Positions 25,208-33,487 of a stretch of DNA of 60,098 nucleotides are shown in pieces (the stretch's first letter is position 1; every line of letters begins with the position of its first letter). Under the pieces are notes generated by a model that did no database searches, had not been told where the DNA came from, and worked only from the letters and a program-made list of their open reading frames with translations. Source of the DNA: Candidatus Abyssobacteria bacterium SURF_17 (GTDB lineage: Bacteria > Abyssobacteria > SURF-5); assembly GCA_003598055.1 (NCBI GenBank), contig QZKI01000125.1:1-60098 (forward strand), read 5' to 3'. The translations under genes and the position numbers were made by a program.

Positions 25208-26293
25208 ATGACGGGAAGAGAACGAATTCTTGCAGCCCTTTCCCTCGAGCAGCCCGACCGGGTGCCGCTGTTCGAGCTGGCATATAACGAGTCGAGCATC
25301 ATCGGGATTGCGCGTCATTTCACCGACAAACTCCCCCCACCGAAGCCGGTTGCCGACATGGAGCCTGAAGAACTCTTGATGATCTTTGACGCGCTGGCGC
25401 TGTTTCTTGAGGAGCTCGAGATAGAAGGTGTCACGGCTCGCGTGCTCCACCATGAAGAGCCGCTGGGCAACGATTATTTCAAGGACAAGTGGGGAATCAC
25501 GTACAAGCGCAATCCGTTCGGGCTCGCCTTTCCGATGGAGGGCCCCATTAAGTCCGCATCCGACCTGAAGGGCTACCGGTCGCCGAGGTTCGACCCCGAC
25601 ACCGACCTGATGATGCTGAGCATGGTGAAAGCGCGATTCGAGGGGAAGAAGGCAATTGTATTTTCCTCGCACGACTGCTTTCGGTATCCATGGGGGCTGC
25701 GCGGCGGCCTCGAGCATTTTTTGATTGATTATATGGAGAATCCCAAGCTCGCTCATGAGCTGGCCCGGATGTCCACCGATTATCACAAGGAGGAAGTCAG
25801 CGCCGCGCTCGATGCGGGCGCCGATGCGGTCACGTTCGAGGACGATATCGCTTTCAATGCGAATACTTTGATGTCACCCGCCCAGTTTGATGAATTTCTC
25901 GCGCCGTATCTGAAGGAGTTAGTGGATGTGGTTCACAAGAAGGGTGGCAAGGCCATCAAGCACACCGACGGCAACGTCTGGCCGGTGCTCGACCGGTTCA
26001 TCGAGATAGGCTTCGACGGCATCCACCCGCTTCAGCCGCAGGCAGGCATGGATTTGAAGAGGGTGAAGGAGCACTGCGGCGACAAGGTCTGCCTGCTCGG
26101 GAACATCGACTGCATGGAGTTGCTCCCTTCGGGAACGGAGGAAGAGGTGGAGCAGGCGGTCAAGCAAGCAATCAAGGATGCCGCGCCGGGCGGCGGATAT
26201 ATCATGGCGTCATCGAACACGATTCATCCCGGCTGCAAACCGGAGAACTATCTCGCCATGGTCCGGGCGGCGAGGAAATACGGGACGTATTGA
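25208..26293 (+). CDS. Uroporphyrinogen decarboxylase-family protein 1 (methyltransferase-like)
   Basis: This 361-residue protein of the UroD/CmuA/MtaA fold is not likely to be heme HemE, since members of this subgroup are thought to act in corrinoid methyl transfer or related chemistry. Visible marks are ERILAALSLEQPDRVP at the start, KAIKHTDGN (residues about 262-270) where methyltransferases of the MtaA type have H-x-C, NIDCMELLP and IHPGCKPENY (a Cys near the end). The HTD triad and terminal Cys could form a metal site, which is an inference. A paralogue very similar along its whole length lies at 58744-59841. It is divergent from the thiolase cluster. The ATG follows AAGGAGCGC. Confidence 0.85.
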   Translation: MTGRERILAALSLEQPDRVPLFELAYNESSIIGIARHFTDKLPPPKPVADMEPEELLMIFDALALFLEELEIEGVTARVLHHEEPLGNDYFKDKWGITYKRNPFGLAFPMEGPIKSASDLKGYRSPRFDPDTDLMMLSMVKARFEGKKAIVFSSHDCFRYPWGLRGGLEHFLIDYMENPKLAHELARMSTDYHKEEVSAALDAGADAVTFEDDIAFNANTLMSPAQFDEFLAPYLKELVDVVHKKGGKAIKHTDGNVWPVLDRFIEIGFDGIHPLQPQAGMDLKRVKEHCGDKVCLLGNIDCMELLPSGTEEEVEQAVKQAIKDAAPGGGYIMASSNTIHPGCKPENYLAMVRAARKYGTY

Positions 26294-26591
26294 GGTCAGG
26301 GACAAATGGAGGACTCAGACCTATCGCGCGGGATGGGGAGATGTTCGGCAAGCGCATGAGGAGCGCTGAGCCAATCCCCGTTAGTGCGCGGAAATGTTGC
26401 ACGGCAGATTCGAACAATATAGATAATTGAGGCGCGTTCCATGCACACCTTATTATATGTGGCATCCCCGATTGCAGCAGATGGTTATCCTTGGACTTTA
26501 CCACACGTTCCAGATGGGCTATAATGTGCACTACTTCTGTTTCAGGAACGTAATAGGCCCGAAGGCTTTCAAGAGAAAGTGAGGGAATAAA
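26294..26591. other. Intergenic region with ilvC promoter
   Basis: About 300 bases without a gene between the first UroD-family gene and ilvC. Apart from the TTTACC-N17-TATAAT promoter (26497-26525) I see no repeat or RNA structure. No T-box or leader-peptide attenuator for branched-chain amino acids is evident. Confidence 0.5.
26497..26525 (+). promoter_or_regulatory. Putative promoter of ilvC
   Basis: TTTACC at 26497-26502 (four of six -35 matches), a 17-base spacer and a perfect TATAAT at 26520-26525. The ilvC ATG is 66 bases downstream. Confidence 0.5.
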
Positions 26592-27674
26592 ATGGCAAGG
26601 ATGAACTTCGGCGGTACGGTGGAAAAGGTTGTGACACGGGATGAGTTCCCGCTGTCGAAGGCGAGAAAGGTGCTGAAGGGCGAAACCGTCGCCGTATTGG
26701 GTTACGGCGTTCAGGGTCCCGCACAGGCGCTGAACATGAGGGATAACGGCATCAAGGTTATCATCGGGCAGTGGCCCGGCGACAAAGTCTACTGGAACAA
26801 GGCGATTGCCGACGGGTGGGTTCCGGGCAAGACGCTCTTGTCTCTGGAAGAGGCAGCCGACCGCGGCACGATCGTACAGTTCCTCATCTCGGACGCGGGC
26901 CAGATGGCGCAGTGGCCGAAGATTAAGCCGTTTCTGAGAAAAGGCGACGCACTCTATTTCTCGCATGGCTTCTCGATTGTTTATAAGAAGCAGACCGGCG
27001 TCATTCCGCCGAGGAACATCGATGTCATCATGGTCGCGCCGAAGGGCTCGGGCACGACGGTGCGCCGCAACTTCCTTGAAGGCATGGGAATCAATAGCAG
27101 CTATGCGATTCATCAGGATTACACCGGCCGGGCGGAGGAGCGGACGGTCGCGCTCGGGATAGCAATCGGCTCCGGCTACCTGTTCCCGACCACCTTCAAG
27201 AAAGAGGTTTTCAGCGACCTGACGGGCGAGCGAGGCGTGCTCATGGGAGCGCTTGCGGGCATCATGGAGGCCCAGTACAAGTGTCTCCGCAAACATGGCC
27301 ACAGCCCGAGCGAGGCGTTCAACGAAACCGTCGAGGAGCTGACGCAGAGCCTCATACGGTTAGTTGGCGAAAATGGGATGGACTGGATGTATGCCAACTG
27401 CAGTACGACAGCTCAGCGCGGCGCGCTCGACTGGCGGCACGAGTTCCGTAAGGCGGTCACGCCGGTGTTCGACAGGTTGTACAAGCGAGTGGCGGCGGGC
27501 AAAGAAACAGCCATCGTACTGAAAGCGAACAGCGCGCCCGACTATAAGAAGAAACTGGACAAAGAGCTGGCGGAAATGCGGAATTCGGAGATGTGGCGGG
27601 CCGGCGCGGCGGTGCGTTCACTCAGGCCGGAGCGATGGTCGGAGACGAAGAAAAAGAGCAGGAAGAAGAAGTGA
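26592..27674 (+). CDS. ilvC: Ketol-acid reductoisomerase
   Basis: It converts acetolactate or acetohydroxybutyrate to dihydroxy acids in branched-chain amino acid synthesis, using NADPH and magnesium. The 360 residues show the Rossmann loop GYGVQGPAQALN, VAPKGSGTT, and the metal-binding SDLTGERGVLMG with EAFNETVEELTQS. It looks closest to the group typical of Bacteroidetes. There are no ilvB, ilvN, ilvD or leu genes nearby, so the pathway is dispersed. The Lys-rich C-terminal tail (KKKSRKKK) is unusual. RBS GAGGGAATAAA. Confidence 0.96.
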   Translation: MARMNFGGTVEKVVTRDEFPLSKARKVLKGETVAVLGYGVQGPAQALNMRDNGIKVIIGQWPGDKVYWNKAIADGWVPGKTLLSLEEAADRGTIVQFLISDAGQMAQWPKIKPFLRKGDALYFSHGFSIVYKKQTGVIPPRNIDVIMVAPKGSGTTVRRNFLEGMGINSSYAIHQDYTGRAEERTVALGIAIGSGYLFPTTFKKEVFSDLTGERGVLMGALAGIMEAQYKCLRKHGHSPSEAFNETVEELTQSLIRLVGENGMDWMYANCSTTAQRGALDWRHEFRKAVTPVFDRLYKRVAAGKETAIVLKANSAPDYKKKLDKELAEMRNSEMWRAGAAVRSLRPERWSETKKKSRKKK

Positions 27675-27728
27675 CCGCGAGCCCGTCGCACGGGATAGTG
27701 AATTTGTCAGACAATCGAGTCGTTGACG

Positions 27729-27756
27729 GTAGGGGCGCACGGCCGTGCGCCCCTAC
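27729..27756. repeat. Perfect 28-bp palindrome
   Basis: The arms are GTAGGGGCGCACGG and their complement, the same core as 2127-2158, 11111-11148 and 55121-55147. This copy stands alone, without the linker and second palindrome. It lies 55 bases after ilvC and 30 bases before REPIN-like element C. Confidence 0.8.
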
Positions 27757-27785
27757 GCGTTTCTTTTCTTTAGGTCTCCTCCCCA

Positions 27786-27885
27786 TTTCCGGGACATAAT
27801 ACCTATTGCCCCATATCATGCTGCGAAAAGGAAACTGGTAATCGATTGGCTTCTTTCCCAGAGAACAGGTATTATGTCCCCGGAA
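27786..27885. repeat. REPIN/MITE-like element C
   Basis: The right arm (complement of TTCCGGGGACATAATACCT) pairs with a slightly altered left arm (TTTCCGGGACATAATACCT). The 100-bp element resembles those at 2395-2498 and 16867-16964. The internal ~60 bases share only short blocks with the others (for example CATGCTGCGA/TTATGCGGC near the middle). It lies 89 bases upstream of the Gfo/Idh/MocA gene. Confidence 0.8.
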
Positions 27886-27974
27886 TCCTCTCTATATAAA
27901 TCGCTCAGTATCCTACAGTGGTGGGCGTTTCTCAGCGGCGGGAGAATTCACTGTTTTGCAGAAGGGCTAAGACC

Positions 27975-29144
27975 ATGTCGAGCAAAAAGCTGAAGCTCTG
28001 TCTCGTGGGCTGCGGCATGATTGGGAGAATTCACGCTCAGGCGTGCAGCAAACACCGGGACGACATCGCGCTATACGCATGCGATATGAATGCCGAGGTC
28101 GCTCGCGCCACGGCGGAAGAATTTGGAGCGCTCGCCGCTTTCACCTCGTACGACCAGGTACTCTCCCATCCTGATATTGAGGCAGTTGACCTGTGTCTCC
28201 CTCATCACCTGCATATGCCGGCGACACTCTCAGCGTTTGAAGCGGGTAAGCATGTGTTGCTCGAAAAGCCCATGGCTAACTCACTTGCGGAGGCGGATTC
28301 GCTCATCAAGGCAGCGAGCGCGAGCGGGCTGGTGCTGGCGGTTTCGGAGAACTTCCGGTTCGAGCCCGGTATTCGCCGCGCGGTTGAGATAATCGCGCGG
28401 GGAGATATCGGACAGCCGTTCCTAATTGTGGTGCAAGAGATGGCGTTCAACGCGGAAGTCACTGCGCTCATGCGGGCGTATGACTGGCGGAGACGCGAGT
28501 CGACGGGTGGAGGCGGAGTGCTTTTCGACCGGGGAGTGCATTTGATGGCCGCTGTAAACCAGTTGGGCGGGCCCGTTCGCAGCGTGTACGCGCTTACGCG
28601 CCGCCCCGCCGGCACCTGGGAGGTTGATGAAACATCCGTTGTGACGGTTGTCCATGAGAGCGGTGTCATTACGAATCTGATAGAGAGCTGGAACATCCGC
28701 TCCGCGCCGCAGACACCGATGATCGCCGTGTATGGGACCGACGGGACTATCCTCGAATCTCCCGAGAAGCGGCTCCCCGGACATGGCCCGTTCGAAATCG
28801 GCGGGCTTGTCGTATATAGCGCAAAGTGCGAGGAGTTTCAATCGCCGGTCGCTCCCGCCCTTTTCGAGGACGCAAAGCTTTACATGAAGATGATGCTGAA
28901 CGCGGAAGTGCCGGATGCTGCGCTCGAACGGACGCTCGCGCGTGGTGTGCCGGTGGATATCGTCGGTGAGTTCGGCACGTACAACGTGTATGAAGCCTCG
29001 ATTATGGATTTTGTCGAGTGCGTCCGAACGGGAAAGGCGCCGCACGTCGGAGGGAAAGAGGCGCGCTCAGACATCGAGCTTGTGTTCGCGGCTTACGAAT
29101 CCGCGCGGAGAGCAAAGCCGGTGACGTTGCCGCTGCGCCAATGA
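27975..29144 (+). CDS. Gfo/Idh/MocA family oxidoreductase
   Basis: This 389-residue NAD(P)-dependent oxidoreductase has an N-terminal Rossmann fold (VGCGMIGRIHAQACS, residues about 10-24) and the conserved EKPMANSLAEAD that carries the catalytic Lys. The C-terminal alpha/beta domain includes GGGVLFDRGVHLM. Such enzymes act on inositols, sugars or aldoses. The substrate here is unknown. The ATG at 27975 was chosen over 27918 because family proteins begin within about ten residues of the glycine loop. The CapA-like and GPH-transporter genes lie convergently downstream on the other strand. Confidence 0.9.
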   Translation: MSSKKLKLCLVGCGMIGRIHAQACSKHRDDIALYACDMNAEVARATAEEFGALAAFTSYDQVLSHPDIEAVDLCLPHHLHMPATLSAFEAGKHVLLEKPMANSLAEADSLIKAASASGLVLAVSENFRFEPGIRRAVEIIARGDIGQPFLIVVQEMAFNAEVTALMRAYDWRRRESTGGGGVLFDRGVHLMAAVNQLGGPVRSVYALTRRPAGTWEVDETSVVTVVHESGVITNLIESWNIRSAPQTPMIAVYGTDGTILESPEKRLPGHGPFEIGGLVVYSAKCEEFQSPVAPALFEDAKLYMKMMLNAEVPDAALERTLARGVPVDIVGEFGTYNVYEASIMDFVECVRTGKAPHVGGKEARSDIELVFAAYESARRAKPVTLPLRQ

Positions 29145-29159
29145 ATAAAGCAGCAGGCA

Positions 29160-30155
29160 TCACTTCGACGACACTGTGAGCGTCTGACCGTCACGCCGCA
29201 TACTCGTATTGAACGCTTGCGAGAGATTCTCCATCCTATCCATCACAAATGCAGCCTCTTCCCCCGAAACCCTGTTCACCTGGAAATCGCTTATTTTTGT
29301 GGGAACCATGGTTAGTTCCCAGTCGGGACTGTTCCAGTCCAGCACAAACAGGAATGAAAGGTCGTTCCTCTCTCTGGGGGCTACGGCATAATCGTCGATG
29401 AAGTCACCCGTCGCGTACAGGATGGGTTTTCCGCAATAGATTTCCATGCCTTGCGGCGTATGATTCGAGTGGCCCCAATAGCAATCGGCTCCCATATCGA
29501 TAAGCTCGTGAGCAAGCGCCCGAATCGCCTGTGAAGGAGCGCCCCAATTCGGGCCGACATGCGCGCTGATGACGAGGATGTCCGAGGCGCGGCGCGCATC
29601 TTGCATGGCTTGCTGAACATACGCGCGATACTGCGGCCGGAGCCCGCCGGAATCGTAGTCAATATAAAAGGTGCCGGGTGCGGCGTCCTTAGCTTCCCAT
29701 TCGGGCTCATTATCGGTGAGCGAGATGATTTCCATAGTAAGGCCATTCCGCTTTATAATCGCCGGTTTCTGCGCCTGCTGGCGGGACTCTCCCGCCCCTG
29801 CATGCGCGATTCCGGTTACATTCAGAAGGCGGAGGCATTCCCGCAATGCTTCTGCATCATAATCCAAGATGTGATTATTGGCGAGCGAAGCGAAATCAAT
29901 TCGAGCTGCTCTCAGAACCTCAATCGCCCTCGGGTGCGCGCGAAAGTGAAATGCTTTCTCGTGCGGCCGCCACTTTTGTCCGTACGTCGCGATGACGCAC
30001 TCGAGGTTGATAAGCCTCAGGTCTGCGGCGAGCAGCGGTTGCATGCAATCGCCCCATACGTAGGCAGGGTCAAAGTCTGGGATTTCGATGGCGGCCTGAT
30101 TTACCAGGCGACCGAGCATGACATCACCGGTGATTGCAATTTTCATGGGTACCAT
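29160..30155 (-). CDS. CapA-family metallophosphatase-like protein (PGA_cap)
   Basis: This ~330-residue protein of the CapA/PgsA family (poly-gamma-glutamate synthesis, calcineurin-like fold) has ITGDVMLGR at the start, SLANNHILDYD, ISAHVGPNWG and GHSNHTPQGMEIY (metal-ligand His). There is no signal peptide and no capB or capC partner nearby, so poly-glutamate synthesis is not supported. Many proteins with this domain are metallo-phosphoesterases of unknown substrate. The start is either the ATG at 30155 or that at 30146. A further upstream reading to 30386 crosses a repeat and was rejected. It converges with the Gfo/Idh/MocA gene. Confidence 0.8.
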   Translation of the reverse strand: MVPMKIAITGDVMLGRLVNQAAIEIPDFDPAYVWGDCMQPLLAADLRLINLECVIATYGQKWRPHEKAFHFRAHPRAIEVLRAARIDFASLANNHILDYDAEALRECLRLLNVTGIAHAGAGESRQQAQKPAIIKRNGLTMEIISLTDNEPEWEAKDAAPGTFYIDYDSGGLRPQYRAYVQQAMQDARRASDILVISAHVGPNWGAPSQAIRALAHELIDMGADCYWGHSNHTPQGMEIYCGKPILYATGDFIDDYAVAPRERNDLSFLFVLDWNSPDWELTMVPTKISDFQVNRVSGEEAAFVMDRMENLSQAFNTSMRRDGQTLTVSSK

Positions 30156-30235
30156 TGGGTAAACTGTTTGAGCACTGTAAGAACGCCCCCTACAATGGTT
30201 CGCTCGGATTATTGGACGTACTGGGACACTTTTGA

Positions 30236-30360
30236 AACTTTCCCGCAACCCACAATTTGGCATCGCCCTCCGTAGGTGCGAATTCATTCGCATGCTTTTT
30301 TTAGGCCTGTTTTGCCATGTGAATGCGAAAAAATTCGCACCTACGGAGTTGCGGGACAGA
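30236..30360. repeat. Long palindrome of the GTAGGTGCGAA family with GGGACA ends
   Basis: The inner palindrome CTCCGTAGGTGCGAATTC...ATTCGCACCTACGGAG spans about 30269-30347. The outer arms TTTCCCGCAAC (about 30239-30249) and GTTGCGGGACAGA (30348-30360) form an inverted repeat like that around the different palindromes at 581-704 and 42402-42524. The similar outer ends with swapped interiors suggest modular elements. It lies between the CapA-like gene and the transporter gene. Confidence 0.8.
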
Positions 30361-30419
30361 TTCTTTCTCCTCATTTCAGTGTGCATCTGCGTCGGTGATT
30401 CGGCAATTCCGGCAAGAAG

Positions 30420-31901
30420 TCAGACGTGCGTGTCGGCCGTGTGGTTTTCCACGATGCGTTCCTTGCGCTGGGCGAGCTCGCGTTGTATGCGCTCGTGTTC
30501 TTTCTTATCGTAGTGGAAGAAGCAGAATATGACAACGCCTACCAGGTTGATGAGCGCAGTGATAGGCCCGAAGAGGAGCTTGATCTTGAAGAGCATCTCC
30601 GGCGTTATCGCCACGCCTTTCTCAAAGCCGATGAGTTTGAGGTATAGCCCCGCGAAGAATACGCCCACCCCGCCCGCGGCCTTGCTGAAGAGGGTATACA
30701 CGCCGTAGTAGGAACCTTCGCGCCTCTTATGGCTCACGAACTCATCATAATCAACGAGGTCGGCAATGAGCGACCACAGCATCACGTACGCGCCGAGCCC
30801 GAATCCGCTGAAGGCAAGCAGGATGAACACGCGGAGTATTTTCCCTTCGGCCATAAAGAAGGCGCCAAATAGTCCGACAGTCAGGATGGACTGCCCGAGC
30901 AGATAGGACAGCTTCTTGGTCGTCCGTTTCGAGAGCTGAACCCAGAAGATGGCGGCTCCCATCGCAAAGAACATGTAAGTCGCATAGAATGCGGAAACGA
31001 GTCCTTCCATTTTGAGCCAGTACTTGGTGACAAACATCATCATCGAGGCGGTGATGCCGCTGCCGACATCAATCGTGAGCATCGCCATCAGCAGGATGAA
31101 GAACGGCTTATTCCGGAGTGTGGAGAAGAGGTCCCCGTAGAGAGTGCCGAACAACTTTGCGGGCGCCAGCGGTTTTTTCTCGGGCTCGTGCGGAACACGC
31201 TCGCGCGTGCCGAAGAACGTCGTGAGGACCGTGCACGTTATGACGATTCCGATGGCGGCTGCGGTGAACCTGAACGCGCTTACGGGTTGGGAGAAGTACT
31301 CCGTCGCGCGCTCTGCGAAGGAATCGCTGAAAAATCCGAGTTTATGATGAAGGAGGTTTATGATGTCATCGGAGAACTCGAGCGCAACGTGCGGAACGAT
31401 GGCGCCCGCGAGCTCCCCGAAGCGAGTAAAGCCAAAATTGAATCCGAAGATGCTAGAGCGCTCGTCCGGGTCGGTGCTGAGCTCGGCTCCGAGAGCAAGA
31501 TAGGGTACGGCGACTACCGTATAGATTGCATACAGAAGGGTGATCAGCACGACGACATACAGAAAGAGGGAGAAACCGGCAAGAGACGAGGGCGGAGTCC
31601 ACATGAAGAAAACAAGCAGGCCCAGTGGCACCGCTCCTCCGAGCAAGTAGACTCTGCGCCGACCGAGTCGCGTGTGGGTGTGGTCGGAAATGAAGCCCAT
31701 GAGGGGGTCAGTGACCGCATCCCAGATATTGCCGATCATGATGGCAAGGCTGATATATGCAGGACTCAGGCCGACGACATCGGCATAGTAAAACAGCAAG
31801 TACAGCGAAATCATATTGCGGCTTATGCCGCCGCCGAAGCCGGCAACTCCGTAGAAGACTTTTTCCGGAAGCCTGATTGATGTGGCCGCATTCTTTATCA
31901 C
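30420..31901 (-). CDS. GPH-family (MelB-like) sodium:sugar symporter
   Basis: This 493-residue inner-membrane carrier of the MFS/GPH group has twelve predicted helices. The typical N-terminal YGVAGFGGGISRNMI, AVTDPLMGFISDHTHTRLGRRRVY (the conserved cytoplasmic loop between helices 2 and 3) and PYLALGAELSTDPDERSS are visible. It imports an oligosaccharide or glycoside with sodium or protons. The substrate cannot be told from sequence. The nearby Gfo/Idh/MocA gene supports sugar metabolism, but no glycosidase is present. The gene is divergent from the DUF481 gene, sharing a 135-base intergenic region. Confidence 0.88.
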   Translation of the reverse strand: MIKNAATSIRLPEKVFYGVAGFGGGISRNMISLYLLFYYADVVGLSPAYISLAIMIGNIWDAVTDPLMGFISDHTHTRLGRRRVYLLGGAVPLGLLVFFMWTPPSSLAGFSLFLYVVVLITLLYAIYTVVAVPYLALGAELSTDPDERSSIFGFNFGFTRFGELAGAIVPHVALEFSDDIINLLHHKLGFFSDSFAERATEYFSQPVSAFRFTAAAIGIVITCTVLTTFFGTRERVPHEPEKKPLAPAKLFGTLYGDLFSTLRNKPFFILLMAMLTIDVGSGITASMMMFVTKYWLKMEGLVSAFYATYMFFAMGAAIFWVQLSKRTTKKLSYLLGQSILTVGLFGAFFMAEGKILRVFILLAFSGFGLGAYVMLWSLIADLVDYDEFVSHKRREGSYYGVYTLFSKAAGGVGVFFAGLYLKLIGFEKGVAITPEMLFKIKLLFGPITALINLVGVVIFCFFHYDKKEHERIQRELAQRKERIVENHTADTHV

Positions 31902-31949
31902 AATGTTCCTCGTGCGAGTGTCTTAGCAGGAAGGTGATGGACGATCTTT

Positions 31950-31978
31950 TTGTAAAATCCGGGCTCGTTTAGTATAGT
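31950..31978 (+). promoter_or_regulatory. Putative promoter of the DUF481 gene
   Basis: TTGTAA at 31950-31955, a 17-base spacer and TATAGT at 31973-31978. The coding start is 58 bases downstream of the -10. Confidence 0.5.
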
Positions 31979-32036
31979 GTGCCTTGGGAGGCAACCACGA
32001 ACCTGGACCTTCGAGATTGCGGGGTGAAGAAACCCG

Positions 32037-33176
32037 ATGAGAAAACTCTGTGGATTGTTCTTTTTATTTGTCGTCGCAACCATGCCGACAATCGTTTTCG
32101 CAGACCACATTGCCTTGGCGAACGGGGACTCGATAAGTGGAGAGATAATACACATATCCGATGGTCAAATTCAAGTTGTGACAGAGTATGCGGGAGAAAT
32201 ACGAATTGATTTCAGCAAAGCGACGGACTTAACGACAGAGACCTCCGGGCGGGTTACGATGAAAAACGGTGATGCGATAACGGGGCGCTTACTGTCGGTT
32301 TCCGAAGAGGATATGGTGATTGCGTCCGTTATTCTCGGCGAGCTGCGAGTACCTCGGGAGTCCTTCGTGAGTTTTGAGCTGCTCGAGAAAAGTGTGTCCG
32401 TACAGGCCGAGGCGGAGGCTGTTCCTGTGTCGACCCGGGAGGCGGCTGCCGACCATGAGGTGACGCGGCAATCCGTTGAAGATGAGATGGTTGAAGCGAA
32501 GGCGCCCGAGCTTCCCGCCGACCTTTGGAGCGGCTCTTTTGCGGTAGGCGCTCAACTCCAACGAGGAAACACAGATACGATGGACGTGCACATCGAATCG
32601 AGCGCCACAAGAACGGTTCCTCGCGAGGAATTGCGGCTGAAGTTTTACGCGGACTACGGGGAAACGGAGGGAAATACCGACACGAACAGGATATTTGGAG
32701 AGGGGAAACTGAAGGTCTTTCTGTCGGAGCCTCGGTATGTGTTCGGCCTGACAAACATGGAATACGACGAGATGGAGAACCTCGACCTCCGTGCGCAAGC
32801 GTTCGGCGGAGCAGGTCAAATCTTTTTGAAGACCGGCAGAACGCAGTTCCTCGGCGAGATTGGCGCCGGACTTACGGGCGAGTTCTTCGATAATGATGGG
32901 GATGAGGAAACTGTTGAGCCGAGCGGCTGGCTGAACGCGGAATGGAGGCAGAAGGTGGGCGCCCGTGCGGAATTCTTCCAAGGATTGACGCTGTATCCGA
33001 GCCTTGGCAGCTTCGGTGACTACCGCGTGCGCTCGGAAAGCGCACTCACAACGCCCATATCGGACCATTGGGCGGTAAAGCTGAGCGTCATCGACGACTA
33101 CGACAGCGACCCCGAAAGCGAGGACGTAAGAAAGAACGATTTTCGGCTCATATCATCGCTCGAGTACAAGTTTTAG
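32037..33176 (+). CDS. DUF481 outer-membrane beta-barrel protein
   Basis: This 379-residue protein has a signal peptide (residues 1-22, cleaved after IVFA). An N-terminal region of about 110 residues of small beta-rich repeats follows, including IALANGDSISGEII and VTMKNGDAITGRLL, resembling ligand-binding sandwich domains. A C-terminal DUF481 barrel (YdiY-like) starts with SGSFAVGAQLQRGNTDT and ends in an aromatic residue (SSLEYKF), as expected for an outer-membrane strand. The function of the family is unknown, and salt-induced expression is reported for some relatives. A ~155-bp dispersed repeat begins directly after its stop. Confidence 0.88.
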   Translation: MRKLCGLFFLFVVATMPTIVFADHIALANGDSISGEIIHISDGQIQVVTEYAGEIRIDFSKATDLTTETSGRVTMKNGDAITGRLLSVSEEDMVIASVILGELRVPRESFVSFELLEKSVSVQAEAEAVPVSTREAAADHEVTRQSVEDEMVEAKAPELPADLWSGSFAVGAQLQRGNTDTMDVHIESSATRTVPREELRLKFYADYGETEGNTDTNRIFGEGKLKVFLSEPRYVFGLTNMEYDEMENLDLRAQAFGGAGQIFLKTGRTQFLGEIGAGLTGEFFDNDGDEETVEPSGWLNAEWRQKVGARAEFFQGLTLYPSLGSFGDYRVRSESALTTPISDHWAVKLSVIDDYDSDPESEDVRKNDFRLISSLEYKF

Positions 33177-33487
33177 TGCTTGGTTGAAGAAGTTCGCGCG
33201 CATATGCGAGATAGCCAAGAATGATTCTTGTAGCCAAATTCATCCAGCTGGAGACATGAAGCGGCCAATTGCGAATAAACCTGTCCTCGACCCCGACCGG
33301 GGATTCGCATTTACAGACAGCCCCCGGAAATGTCGCGCGATTCTGCAAGCAGGCATGAGCTACCCCGACGAGAAATGGGAGGACGTAGAAGCAAATGGTG
33401 GCAGATGCGAGAAGTCCAGGTTATATTTATGCAGGTTGATGAGGGATATCTGGGGATTCAAGAAGGGACTTCAAATCGAGGAATGCC
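33177..33487. other. Intergenic region, repeat plus unknown
   Basis: The first 180 bases are the dispersed repeat. The remaining ~130 bases before the PEBP gene contain no clear promoter or structure. Confidence 0.5.
33178..33360 (-). repeat. ~155-bp dispersed repeat, copy 2
   Basis: On the minus strand this copy matches the repeat at 1824-1980 along most of its length (CGACATTTCCGGGGGCTGT, TTCGCAATTGGCC, CATGTCTCCAGC, AATCATTCTTGGCTATCTC). It starts immediately after the DUF481 stop. An open frame across it (33184-33564) is repeat-derived. Copy 3 at the right window end begins the same way. Confidence 0.75.

Noticed and set aside
23776-25287. Long plus-strand frame opposite thiolase
   Set aside because: It is the complement of the thiolase coding sequence, without protein-like features of its own.
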